Shown piece by piece: positions 30,501 through 41,837 of a stretch of DNA of 64,000 nucleotides (its first letter is position 1; each line of letters begins with the position of its first letter). Location: positions 16,261,001 through 16,325,000 of the forward strand of contig NC_088327.1 in the NCBI RefSeq assembly GCF_036884655.1, written 5' to 3'. Under the pieces are notes generated by a model. That model saw only the letters and a program-made list of their open reading frames with translations, was not told the DNA's origin and searched no databases. The translations under genes and the position numbers were made by a program. The stretch is from Musa acuminata AAA Group. Taxonomy: Eukaryota; Streptophyta; Magnoliopsida; Zingiberales; Musaceae.

Positions 30501-30984
30501 ATCATTACCCTTATCCTATTTGTACCTATTTTTCTTACATTAACAGCAATCTCCTTTGCCGCTCTTGCATCACTCTATTTAATAAGCATGTTTTACATCC
30601 AAAACCAAACCACAAAACCTTAAACCCTTGCATCTAATATTATTACAAAACTTTGAATTCAAATTGCCACCTAAAAAGGACCTGATGACAATCTCAAAAC
30701 TCTCTCAAACAAGCAATGGAGGGTAAGAGAGAAGTTTAAGTAGGAGTTGGCTGCACGACAAGAAAAAACACTAGCCCCATGCGTTGTCTTGGTTTTGAGT
30801 CGCAACTTAGATAGTTTAGTAGCTAGGAATAAAGAAAATTTTGGTTCCTTAGGATAGGTTAAATAATCTTTAGTACAAGGTAAGCAATACCAAATAATAC
30901 CGCCCGGTACGGGCGGTACGTATCGGTCCGACGGTATACCAGTACGCGGATCGCCCGTTACCGGACGGAACAAATAATAATATT

Positions 30985-31025
<41 letters not shown>

Positions 31026-31075
31026 AAATAAACAAGGTGACGTTGCCGAGGCGATGCGACGTCGGCTTTTAAATA

Positions 31076-31126
<51 letters not shown>

Positions 31127-33299
31127 TTAATTAAACGAGGCGACGTCACCGAGGCGATGCGACGTTGGCTTTTAAATAAATAAATAAATATATATATAAA
31201 ATCTTTTATATATATATATATATATAATATACCGAACGGTATATCGAGCGGTATACCGTTCCGTATCATACCGAGCGATCGTCGAAACTCCGGTACAATA
31301 CGAAATTTCAGACCTTGCTTTAGTAAGAGAAAACTAAATTAGGGACTACTGTGTAAAATAAAGCAAAAATAGAAGGGATATGGTATTAGACTATGTGACT
31401 TTGGGCAATGAGCAGCAAGTGTTTCCTATAGTTGCATCAGATGATTTTACTTGGACAATATTGTAAATTATCATATGTTTCTAAAATTATGCAAGAGAAA
31501 ACTTAGCATACAATTTTTTTGTTATAATTATATGAATACTTACAATATAACAATATGCTTAGCATGAATTACCACACCGGCACTCTGAGCATGGTATCCC
31601 ACTTTGTCAGCAAAGGACTGCGCTCTTCTTTAGCATTAAATGTGTTACTTAAAGTTATACCAGAACAAAGAATAGAAAATTGAGTCAAAGCATCTGTTCT
31701 TTATTTTCTATATAATGCAAAACAGAAATGACGAAAAAGAATGTTTTAGTCTTTCAAATTACTTATCAGCAATAGGGACAAGTGAAAAGTGGTAAGCAAA
31801 AACAAACAAGAAAAAGATATCGAAGTAGTTTAAAACAACTCACCCGATTAAAGCTAGCAATTAAGGAGATAGGAACCCAACCTTGATCATCCATATTCCT
31901 TCGCAGGAAAAGGTCCTTGCAAAGATTATCAGGACTATAAACGCAAACAAGTTAATACATAGATATTGAATTGCACTAGAAAATCTTAGTTAGCCATAGA
32001 GACTCTTGTAACACCTGAAATAGTATTCTATCTGTTTGACCAACATGAAGCGCTGATGATCTGCTGGAGGAAGAAACATTGCTGGGGGATTCATATGGGG
32101 CAGTTGATGGGCAATGAAAGGCATGCTTCTAAGTGTGTCAGTAGGTGGAGGTGGCGGCAGATAATAAAGAGCAGAATGAAATTCTGGTATCATGAAGATT
32201 ATCAAAACTACAAAACCCACATGACAAAGTAAAGAACCTATATCAGAGGCACTGCATACCAGGGTAGCCCACGGGGCTCACGAAAGGCCGAAAATATGGT
32301 GGCATGCCAACAAAAGGTGCCGTGGTGGGCGGTGGAGGTGCTCGAATGAATGGTTGTGACTGTCCCCGCTGTTGAGGCAGTGGCATCAACATGTGTGAAT
32401 CTCTACCACTAAAACCTCGAGGACCACTCCAGTCATAGCCACCCTGCTCCTGATCGCGCCGGCTACCGTGGCGCCTATGGTGGGCATTTCCCCTTTTGTT
32501 GCCACCATAACCGCTTCTCTGGTTATTGCTGCCGCTTTGCAGCTGCGGCAAGAACTCATCTCTCCTATGCCGACCCAAATTGCTATTACCGTGGTCGGCA
32601 ATACCCTGCGGAGAAGATCCCTGAAATGTGTCTACACTGACTGGAGGCATCTCCGAAATAAAATGAGGTTCTTGAGATGCTCCAGGACCATGATTAGCTG
32701 CTGAACTGCTGCCAGTGCCACCACGTCTCTTCATTAAATTAGGGCTCGAATTAGGCCCCTGGCGACCAAGAGCATCATGATCCTGGGAAGAAATTGGGTT
32801 TGTGCTCTTAGCATTTAGCTTCATCTGGGAAGAAGCGATCATAGATCCCTAATAACACGCGCAAAAGGGTCACTCTACATTAATATTTAATACACAAAAA
32901 GAACTTCTCATCTAAGAAATAACAACGATTTGTTCAAAGAGCACGGGATCACACCAGGGCAGCAGCGGCCGATGGTCCATCCGAGAGAGCCATCAACGAG
33001 TCCAAAGACGAGGATCTGATAGACACCCTCGACGCGGACTCTGGGAGCGAGGGCCAACAGTCCGCCCCCATCACCGGACCCGCCTCGCTAGCTCCATTGG
33101 CCGGCACGCTCCAAGCCGGCGTCCACCCGCGGTCTCCGGCCGCATTGCCGCCGTTCCTGTGCTCCTCGCTCTCCGCCGTCCGCCAGCCGACGGCGGCATC
33201 GCATGTCTCCCCGGGCGGCGAGGACCGCTCGGGGGGTTCCGGGGGAGGGTTCCACGCCGCGTCGGAAGAGAACGGGGAGGGATCAGATGCCTGCGACAT
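26988..33299 (-). CDS. LARP1C-like: La-related protein 1, plant LARP1b/c type
   Basis: Six exons on the minus strand are placed at 33299-32955, 32848-32260, 32183-32015, 31934-31844, 27916-27845 and 27164-26988, giving 480 aa. All introns are GT-AG with matching phases. Residues 1-310 are low-complexity: Ser/Pro-rich, then Gly/Arg/His-rich ([20 protein letters not shown]). The La motif spans about 350-432: [30 protein letters not shown], then [28 protein letters not shown] and [19 protein letters not shown]. La-motif LARP1 proteins bind mRNA in the cytoplasm and affect translation and decay. There is no DM15 repeat region, which separates LARP1b/c from LARP1a. The ATG at 33299 follows a GA-rich leader. 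Introns 4 (about 3.9 kb) and 5 each hold one copy of the same MITE. Confidence 0.89.
27249..27668. mobile_element. hAT-like MITE copy 1 in LARP intron 5
   Basis: 420 bp bounded by TAAGGTATG and ATACCTTG inverted ends. The flanking octamers CTTATTAG (27241-27248) and TTTTTTAG (27669-27676) match at 6 of 8 positions. Internally it has GCGGTACGTACCGG-type palindromic blocks near both ends, TA tracts and two GGCGATG-type GC islands. It is colinear with copy 2. No transposase is present. Confidence 0.75.
29293..30206. repeat. 461-bp tandem duplication in LARP intron 4
   Basis: The unit beginning TGATAATTATGCTGCATG at 29293 repeats from 29754 with few differences. Both units contain TAAATAGACATATAGTTTGA, GATGCAACTAGTGACCCAAG and the ACCAGGTGACACA end. 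Indels are confined to A and T runs. Confidence 0.9.
30868..31325. mobile_element. hAT-like MITE copy 2 in LARP intron 4, with perfect 8-bp target duplication
   Basis: The element itself is 30876-31317 (442 bp), with ends CAAGGTAAG and GACCTTG as imperfect inverted repeats. CTTTAGTA occurs on both sides (30868-30875 and 31318-31325), a perfect 8-bp target duplication. The 8-bp duplication and CAAGG-type terminus point to the hAT superfamily. Internal TA tracts and GAGGCGA(C/T)G islands match copy 1. Confidence 0.85.
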
Positions 33300-33461
33300 G
33301 ATCGGGGACGCCTAGGTTGCACCGGGCGACGCGAGGTGAGGAACGGCGAAGAGAGAGAGAGAGAGAGATGAGGGTTTAAAGGAGGACGGAGGAAACTTCG
33401 GAGGGCTTTACTGCGAAAGCCACCGGCAATGCTCGTGCCCTCTCTTTTCTCAAAGATTCTA

Positions 33462-33498
<37 letters not shown>

Positions 33499-33660
33499 GA
33501 ACGGAAGAAGAATCTCGCCGCGCTTCTCTCTCCTCGATTCCTTCGTTTCGTTTGGGCTAAAGGGGAGGGGTTGTTACGCAAGGTACAGCGGTGGCAGGAA
33601 AGGCACGGGGAAACGCCTCCTGGGGCGTTTCACTTATTTACCTTCTGCCCCCGTTCTTTT
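33300..33660. promoter_or_regulatory. LARP gene leader and promoter region
   Basis: GC-rich sequence upstream of the minus-strand ATG with two GA tracts (33350-33368 and 33462-33497), which read as CT tracts on the gene's strand. CT-rich leaders are common in plant promoters. No clear TATA box is seen. Confidence 0.4.
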
Positions 33661-35264
33661 TCGCAAATGGATTGGTTTGGACGGGTTCGGTCGGACTGGG
33701 TCGAGCCGATTCGGTGAACATCAGGTTCGACAAGTCCAATTAGTGGATTCAAATTTGGGTCCGAGTGTGGGATCAAATTCGTCAAAATTCATGGTTTTAC
33801 TGCATCCTATAATTCTACCAAAAGTATTTGAGATCGCTCGGATAGCAAAAATAAGATTATTCAACAATGTGTGATATGGATCATTCAACAAACTCAACTC
33901 AATCCACTTGTGCTCAAGTTTGAATTTTAATTAGGTTTGTCCGATTGGGCTATCAAGTTTCCTCTATTTCAAACTGGTCAATCATAGTTATCATCCACTG
34001 AAACAAAAAATTTATCCAATGTATACCATATAGTTGTACTCAGACAAGGCTGCTCCAATGTTAAAAAGTGCGTCAGAGAACATATTTAAAACATGCATTT
34101 CATATATAAATTAGTGATTGATAATTTTTTTAAATTATATTTGGTTTACATGTTGCATTATCAATACTCAAATGTTAATGTTATCTTATGATCATCTTAA
34201 TATTTTAACATTTATGTGATGTTAATATATATTAATATTCTTAGAATATCCTATGATATTTAAAATAATGAGATTGTCCAACATGATTTATATTTTCTAT
34301 AAGTTTACATTTTATTTATTTATTTTTTTTAAAAAATATTTTTATATTTATATTTTATAAGTCTAGGCAATATGAAAGTTTTTATAAGATTATTTATTTA
34401 TTTATTTACTAATTAATTTAAATAAAAAAATATATATTTATTTTCGAATAAATATTATAAGGGTAAATTTATCACATAATATTTAAGGGACTCTTGAAAT
34501 ATAATCTTACCAAATAATACTTATGTCAATATATTTAAAATATAGTTTTCATTTATTGTTTACCAAATATCATTTCATAGCTGTACATTCACTCACTCAA
34601 GCTCCTTCAGGAATGCATATTAAAAATAAAAATATGTTTATCTAATATAATATTTTAGTTTCATTAAATTTCACATTATATATAAGGTAAGGAGGCTGAC
34701 AATATGTAATTATTGGAAAGTTTTTCAAATACTGAATCACTTTGTGAATGATTCGATCATTAAACATTCAATAATGTGTGAATTCAAGTGGTATGCTTAT
34801 GAGGTATAGCTCATGCCAAATATAATTTGAATGTTTGATTAAAATTTGCTAACCATCAAGCAAATCATATACTCTTAATGATGTTACATTTGTTCCCGTT
34901 ATCTCTAACAAGAAATTGAGGTCAGCAATTTTTTATCATTTATGGAAAATGAGCAAAAAAATTGCTAAAACTATATTAAAACATCAAGCAAAAAAGGAAA
35001 AATTCAAATTAGCAAGTGTTGTATGCATTGTATTGCTCAAAAATACATTTGAAGAAAAAGGTGAAAGGTAAGATTGGACATAACATTGTAGAAATTTATC
35101 TTTTAATTATGCGAGATTAAGTTAAATTAGTCATGACATGGCATCATATTAGACACCATGTAATCTATTCAGATATTTAATGCTTATCCAATGACCTTAG
35201 TCATCGATCATTTTGTTATAATTTAAATTCCTTTTTTTTTTTAGTGTTAAGACAATAAAAAATT
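33661..35264. other. AT-rich intergenic DNA with a dispersed repeat
   Basis: No gene seen. 34440-34660 matches 51250-51460 in inverse orientation (TAAATTTATCA, the TACCAAATA region and the TTATTGTTTACCAAATAT/ATTTGATAAACAATAAAT blocks), so it is a member of a dispersed AT-rich family. Confidence 0.45.
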
Positions 35265-35849
35265 TGTTCGGGTTGAATCTTAGATTTTGATGATGAAATC
35301 AATTATAATTTATTTGATCTAATCTATATGTTAAGAAAAGTGTGTATGATTAACTACGATAGCAGTAAGACATAAAGCAGCTGTTGTGCCGGAGTCAAGA
35401 TCGACATCACGTTGGGAGTTCGAGAGTTCGTTGGAAGTCCGGACGTTCGTCGGAAGTTCTGCCGGAACCAACCAAGAAGTCTAGGAGCTTACCAAAGAAG
35501 CTCATCGGAACTTACTAAGAAGATCATCATAAAGTCCAGGAGCTTACTGGGAGTCCGCCGGAGCATTGCCAAGAGTTCATCGGATGTTCGCCAAAAGTAC
35601 GTCGGAAGCTAACTAGAAGAGCAATTGACACACTAAAAAAAGAAGTGCTGTGATCATGTCTTAATTATCGTAGTTAGAGCTTAAATTAAGTTAAGATTGA
35701 GAGGTAATCCTATTAACTTAATAAGGGGCCAACTGGGCCCTTAACAGGAATGATTTGGGCTGGATTGAACAGCCCAATCAGCCCCTGAAAATATAGCCGG
35801 CAGTGGCACTACCTAGAAGACCCAATCTCCTAGGTGGTCTGGGTGGTGG
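35265..35849 (+). repeat. Sirevirus-like LTR fragment A
   Basis: Starts TGTTCGGGTTGAATCTT and continues with GATTAACTACGATAGCAGTAAG and the GAAGTTC short-repeat zone, in the same order as the LTR at 8161. It is cut at 35849 by the start of another LTR of the same family. No internal domain follows. Confidence 0.75.
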
Positions 35850-36505
35850 TGTTGAATCTCGTATTTTGATGATGAAATCAATTGATAAGTGTTTATGATC
35901 TGATCTGCGTTTTGAGTGACGCATGATGCTTCGATCAGGATGAGACAATTAAAGCAGGAAGAATCATGTTGGGCTGGAGGAAAACATGTCAAAGGATTGG
36001 ACGTCGGGCCGAAGGATTGGTCGACATATCGACAAAAGGCTTCAGGCCAAGAAGAGGGGATATTGAGCCAAGAATATCGGAGTTGCGCAGTCAACTAGCT
36101 AGTTGGGCAATAGGCCGCAAGTGAGGACGATGCGCCGAAGAATCGAACGAAGCGTCGATGGACCAATGACATGCCGGACAACATGATTCATGCTTACTAT
36201 TAATTGTCTAGATTGAAGTATATTTTTACATGTACAAGATTAACTACGATAGCAAGGCATAAAGCAAAATAAAGTTCCGAAGTCAAGAACACGATTTTGT
36301 TGGGAGTTCAAGAGTTCGTCGGAAGTTCGAACGTTCGTCGAAAGTTCTGTAGGAACCAGCCGAGAAGTCTCGGAGCTTGCTAGAGAAGCTCATCGGAACT
36401 CACCAAGAAGATCGTCGTAAAGTCCAGGAGCTTGTTGGGAGTCCGCTGGAACATTGCTGAGAGATCATCGGAAGTTCACCAGAAGATCATCATAAGCTCG
36501 CTAGA
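35850..36505 (+). repeat. Sirevirus-like LTR fragment B inserted in fragment A
   Basis: Starts TGTTGAATCTCGTATTTTGA, then has the GACGTCGGGCCGAAGGATTG and CATATCGACAAAAGGCTTC phrases that also occur at 62820-62870, and the short-repeat zone up to about 36505. It belongs to the same LTR subfamily as the element at 56948-63738, not the one at 1487. The palindromic block and the 3' half are missing. Confidence 0.75.
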
Positions 36506-38329
36506 AGAAACTAGACTTACGAACTTGTTTAGCTTAAGTATACCTTAGATTTCAATCGAAAGTATATCTTCTTTGTGAGAGCCTAGTGCATCACGCTAAG
36601 ACTCTAGTGTATCTCTTAATACAATAACCCCTAGTCAACCTTAGAAGGTCTTTTTTAAGCTCGAGTTAGTAAGTTGTGTACTTACAAATGAAGCCCTCCT
36701 ATTTTATCAGGTAGATATTGAAAGGGGAATGCAAATATTACTTCCTAGAGTGGTTTCTAGGGAGCCTAGTTCCCCTCTACCCCTCCATCTCCAAAACTAA
36801 ATGTTCCATTGATCCTTTTTTGTTAGTTCCTATTGAAGGGAGGTGGTCAATTGTCTATGTGCTTCCTAGGGCCAGTGCATGCCTTTATTCCTTCGATAGT
36901 ACAATTTTGAGGACATGATGAGACCCTTGGTTGCTCTCATGATCAAGAGGATCTAGGGGACTTTCCTTTTCTCCTTCATGTTAGTTGTTTTGAGAAAGTT
37001 ATCGAGAAGTTTGTCTACAAAAGCAAGATGGTAAATTGAAAATAGAAACTAGAAAATGATTGAGTTATAAAAATGAGGAGCCATAAATGCTTACCCTTGG
37101 GCAGTGGACTTAGCTTGGTTTCGACAAGTCACTATTTACTTATCTAGAAAATGGATTTAGACTCGAACAATACATAAAAATTTTAAAGAATCACCCATTC
37201 TCGAATCTGACCAACCTTAAAAGAGTTTAATAAACTTTCAAGTGCTCTATGAAAGATTGAAAAACCACCCCTTTTGAAAATAAATAAAGAAAAAATATTC
37301 CTCCTAATCCTTTTTGGAACTTGATGCTTTTAAATCTTACATTTACTTTGGGTTGAAATGAAGAATGCTAAACTCTTAAAAGCAAATGTTATAGCATGGG
37401 TGCAACAAGGTCAACATCAACAAATGCTGCAAGGTACAACACTAAGAGTTCAACATCGATGCTACCTAAGTAGATGAGATCTCCTAATGTAAGAAAGATT
37501 ATGACGAAGAAAGCATGGAGGGTGAACTGAAGCCCCTCCTATAATGCATTAGTGTAGTTGTAGTAGTCAGGGTTTGATATATAGGATTACTCAATAGGAC
37601 AAGCAACTAGGAGCTCGAATGAATTCGGGTGGAATGAAGAAGTGAGAACGACAATGGTTAAGATCTTCAAGACCAAAACAAAAGTTAAAAGGAGCTTGTC
37701 TAGACTTTAGTGTCCATTATCGGAGGGGATAATTCTCAAAGGGGAATCCTTCGTTGTAACGACACTTTTGACCTCTTTGGAGCTAAAGGGACTTATAGGA
37801 GCTGAGCGAGGTGAAGAAAATAGTGACTAATTCAATTCCAAAGAAGATGAAGGAGAAGTGGAGGAAGATATTTTGGACCTCCAAAAAGAGGGTTTGGCAT
37901 ATCAATGAGTGCTAAAGATTAATGGTTTGGGCTTAAGCAACTTGTAGATTATATAGCTAAGTCCTTTATTTGTCCAATAGTTCAACTACGTGGTGGTGTG
38001 CCCATATTCGATTGGTTACGATATATTGATCAATAAGATTACAATCTTCTCAAATCTTTGATGGTTCAATTATAGCACTAACTTGGACCTCCTTGATTAG
38101 CGATGAAGAAACTAATCATCATTATCTCAAACTATCAAGAATCAAATCATAAATATTAGGCAATATACTCAAGATAAAGGTGGTTACAAATCCTAGTACA
38201 TAAAATGATAATGAAAAATCACATATATAGATCAATACTTCAACTTTGATTATTAAGCATCTTCCATTCATAGTCGAGTCTAGCCACAAAGCTTCTAGTA
38301 TAGTCAAACCTTGAAGCATATGATATTTT
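36506..38329. other. Unassigned DNA without a recognised gene
   Basis: Moderate GC and many stops in all frames. No domain, splice structure or named repeat is recognised. It may be old transposon sequence because it sits between two LTR remnants. Confidence 0.3.
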
Positions 38330-38631
38330 TAATGTGATTGAATCTAGTCATGAAGCGTTTGTTATCTCTCAATCCCTAGAATTCTACTACGTGACGTCAA
38401 ATATCTCTTACATGACTAAATTCAACTTTAAAACATCTAATAATTTTTACATGATTGAATCTGGCCATGTAAAATTTGATACATCTAATGTGATTGAATT
38501 TGGTCATAAAATATTTAACTTAATCAATCAAGTTTCTAAGGTATGGTGAATTTTAAAATCGATTAAATTCGCTATGTACTAATTCATCTCTCTCTCCCTT
38601 CTCAGTGCCATTAAGAACGTAACAAATTCTC
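38330..38631 (+). repeat. Remnant of a copia LTR 3' end
   Basis: The end (TACTAATTCATCTCTCTCTC then CAGTGCC..AACGTAACA) resembles the terminal GCACTAATTCACCCC..CTTAGTGC..CCTAACA of the other LTRs here. Before it, the phrase TGATTGAATCTGGTCATG recurs three to four times (38335, 38450, 38490). No primer site follows. Confidence 0.4.
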
Positions 38632-39694
38632 CGTCAAAGACCTAGTAATCTTAAGTTATTTTGGAAGTTAAAATAATATTCATATTTTTTTAAATTTTTT
38701 CTATCTCAAAAGAAGTATATTCGAGATTTATTATTATAGATAAGCATATAGAATGTCTAAGAAGTTATCGTCTCACTCTTTTTCACTAAGTCACTCAAAT
38801 TATATGACAGTAACTCTACTATGGATCATACATAGTACCTATAAGTACTTTGTTCTTTATAGTATTTATCTCTTACATATCCAAACATTTCATTTACAAT
38901 CAATAAATTATCACAATTTATATATTGACCCTCCACTATATATTAGCCCACTCTAAAATGTATCATATAATATCTTTAAAAAGCTCTCAATCATGAATTT
39001 CTTCTTTGGAAACATTCATTATTTTATCTCCATGCCTTTGTCAATGTTGATTAGATAGGCAATACTTATGATAAAACATATATATTTGTGTACACTATTT
39101 TGCTTGGAGCTAATATGATTAGTTGGAGTTTCAAAAAATAAAAATATTATAAAATCTACCATCGAAGCTTAATATTGAGCCATCACCACCACTATTGCAA
39201 AAATTAACTTGGTTACTAATTCGGTATACAAACTTGACATCACCTTCCAATCCACTCATATATTGTGATAATATTGCTACCACCTACTTATGTTTTAACT
39301 CGATATTTCACTCTCGTATGAAATATATCATCAGTGATTTTTTATTTTTTTAGAGATTAAGTTATCAGATCTTAACTACGTGTTTCTCACATACATATTT
39401 ATGATCAACTGACTCTCTCACAAAGTCTCTTACTCCCATGATATTTTAGTTACGATGGTGCAAGATTGACATTTTTGATAAATACTCAATCTTATATGAG
39501 CATGATAGAAGATAATGATAAAAACATCATTTATATTCTTTTAATCCTTAATTAGTCTATGATTTAAGAATATATGTATGATTTGAACTTATGATTATGA
39601 TTAAGGAAGAACTTTTCCTCAAATTTATATAAATTATATTATTTTAATAAACAAAATCATCCCCTTTCGCAGCAGATTATTTAGATACACCCTT
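38632..39694. other. AT-rich intergenic DNA upstream of the first aquaporin
   Basis: No coding sequence or recognisable repeat seen. The last tens of bases adjoin the duplicated TATA region of the PIP2 gene. Confidence 0.4.
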
Positions 39695-39760
39695 GTCTCG
39701 TGCATTATATATCTCGACTGTCATACCGTCTCGTGCATTATATATCTCGACTGTCATATC
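39695..39760 (+). promoter_or_regulatory. 33-bp tandem duplication of the TATA region of PIP2 copy 1
   Basis: Positions 39695-39727 and 39728-39760 are the same 33-bp unit with one difference (C to T near the end). Each holds GTGCATTATATATCTCGACT, so two TATA candidates lie 33 bp apart. The neighbouring paralogue has a single related unit (CATGCACTATAAATCTCT at 43899-43916). Confidence 0.7.
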
Positions 39761-39799
39761 GGTCACTGGGAAGCCATAGAGAGGACGAACTAGAGAGAG

Positions 39800-40909
39800 A
39801 TGTCGAAGGAAGTGACGGCAGAGGGGGAGCACCCGCCGGCGAAGGATTACCATGACCCGCCGCCGGCGCCGTTGCTGGGCCTTGGGGAGCTCAAGCTTTG
39901 GTCCTTCTACCGGGCTCTCATCTCCGAGTTCGTCGCCACCCTGCTGTTCCTCTACGTCACCGTGGCCACCGTCATCGGCTACAAGGCTCAGTCTCAGTAC
40001 GACCAGTGCGGCGGCGTTGGTATCCTTGGGATCGCTTGGGCCTTCGGTGGCATGATCTTTGTCCTCGTCTACTGCACCGCCGACATCTCTGGTCCTTCCA
40101 CCGCACTAATTCTAGCTTCACTTCTCTCCCTCTCTGTTTCTAAACTCGTCAAAGGTCACTCCTTTAACGCTGCCGTTGGCGTTCGATTGTGATCAGGTGG
40201 GCACATAAACCCGGCTGTGACGTTGGGTCTATTCGTGGCGCGGAAGGTGTCGCTGCTGCGCGCGGTGCTGTACATGGTGGCGCAGTGCCTGGGCGCCATA
40301 TGCGGCGTCCGGATCGTGAAGGCCATCATGAAGCATCAATTCAACGCTTTCGGCGGCGGGGTTAATGTGGTGGCCCCAGGCCACTCCAAGGGCACCGCCC
40401 TCGGCACCGAGATCGTCGGCACCTTCGTCCTCGTCTACACCGTCTTCTCCGTCACTGACCCCAAACGCAGCGCCCGCGACTCTCACGTTCCGGTGCGTGT
40501 GCATATGCACGATCCATTTCTCCAAAAAGATCGCTGGTCCAAAGCTTTTGCCGCTCCCGTGTAGGTGTTGGCTCCTCTGTCGATCGGGTTTGCGGTGTTC
40601 ATGGTACACTTGGCGACGATTCCGATCACGGGCACCGGCATTAACCCGGCAAGGAGCTTAGGAGCTGCGGTCATTTTCAATCAGCACAAGCCGTGGCATG
40701 ATCACGTCAGTCTCTTCATATTAACTTGGTTTCGTTTTGATCTCAGGATTTAGAGGAACATGATCTGGTTTTTGCCTTCCTCTCTGCAGTGGATCTTCTG
40801 GGTGGGTCCTTTCGGCAGAGCTCTGGCGGCGGCGGTGTATTACCAGTACGTGTTGAGGGCGTCGGCTATTAAGGATTTGGTCTCCTTCAGGAGCAGCCGC
40901 AGCAACTAA
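39800..40909 (+). CDS. PIP2: Plasma membrane aquaporin PIP2, tandem copy 1
   Basis: Exons are 39800-40091, 40197-40492, 40565-40705 and 40790-40909, with GT-AG introns, giving 282 aa. The PIP signature DPPPAPL (19-25), NPA boxes at 102-104 and 223-225, and loop D RDSHVPV are all present. The water filter is standard: F82, H211, T220, R226. Loop D His194 matches the pH-gating His of PIP2s, and RKVSL in loop B has the gating Ser. A short N-terminus and FRSS-type C-terminus indicate PIP2 rather than PIP1. Oddities are D95 where relatives have Gly (CTADIS for CTAGIS), R136 in CGVRIV (normally Gly) and GPFGRALAA in helix 6 (normally GPFIGA). It probably transports water across the plasma membrane as a tetramer. 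The two Arg substitutions in membrane helices raise doubt about full function. Confidence 0.93.
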
Positions 40910-40988
40910 AATAGCAGCATATCTTTCTTTCTGTGTTCTGTCGTGAATGTGCTAAGGTGGTCTGAAGACTGAAACATCGATTGCTTAA

Positions 40989-41036
<48 letters not shown>

Positions 41037-41837
41037 TGTTGTGCTGTGAACTCTTTAATATATTGTGATGGGTTACAAGATGTTACTTTGCATGATTCAT
41101 ATCTGTGTAGGAGACTGTTTATAGATTTAGATGAGAACTGTGCCTTTTAGCTTTGGTTGTGCGCAATTATGGGACAGAACATTCCCCCAACGATGACAAT
41201 CGACTACAATCTTATCCACCCTTGTCTTCATCGTTGTTGCTGGTAGGGACACAACAGTCAAGCACACTGCTATCTTTCGAGATTGTAGAACGGGACGGAG
41301 AGAGGAGGAGAAGAAGAAGAAGAAGAAGAAGAAGAAGAAGAAGACGAAGAAGAAGACGACATGGTTGTAGCGGCGAGCTTTAGGCAACGAGATCACAAGC
41401 TTCCTCATTGCTGATGTTTAGCAGGTACATGACATGGAGCCTTTAGGGAATGAGATGATGGAAGGAGATAAAGATGGATCGTCCGCCACCAGACCGGAGA
41501 CTGTGACACGATCGTGATGGTCTGGTGCTGCTGTGCCTCCGCCATGTCTGTCTCAGAAGGAGAACCTCCATCTGATCTGCTCTTTCCAAGTAACAGGACC
41601 TGCTTCGCTTCCCTGCGGGCGACAATTGGCCAAGGAAACAAAATGGTGTGTGGTCATCACGGCCATTCGCAAACGTTTCTGCATCCTTAGGGAAAGAAGC
41701 CAACCTCCCATCCACTGTCGTCGTCCTCTCCGCCTTCGCTCGGCTCCTTTTCTCCGTCATTATCGTCGATCCCACATGTAGCTTACCTCGCTCTTCCGCT
41801 GTTGCCTCTCGTCACTCCCTGCGTTCTGCCACACTCT
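40910..41837. other. Downstream region of PIP2 copy 1 with CT and GAA microsatellites
   Basis: Includes the probable 3' UTR, with a CT tract at 40993-41032. A GAA/GAC-rich run (41305-41360) follows. Open frames in 41400-41900 lack ATG starts in good position and resemble no family, so no gene is called. Confidence 0.45.

Noticed and set aside
36718..36918. 66-codon frame beside LTR fragment B
   Set aside because: No similarity that I can see to transposon or host proteins.
40229..40609. Antisense frames in the aquaporin exons
   Set aside because: Shadows of GC-rich exons; no family resemblance.
41405..41775. Overlapping frames after the GAA microsatellite
   Set aside because: No ATG in a good position and no resemblance to known proteins on either strand.
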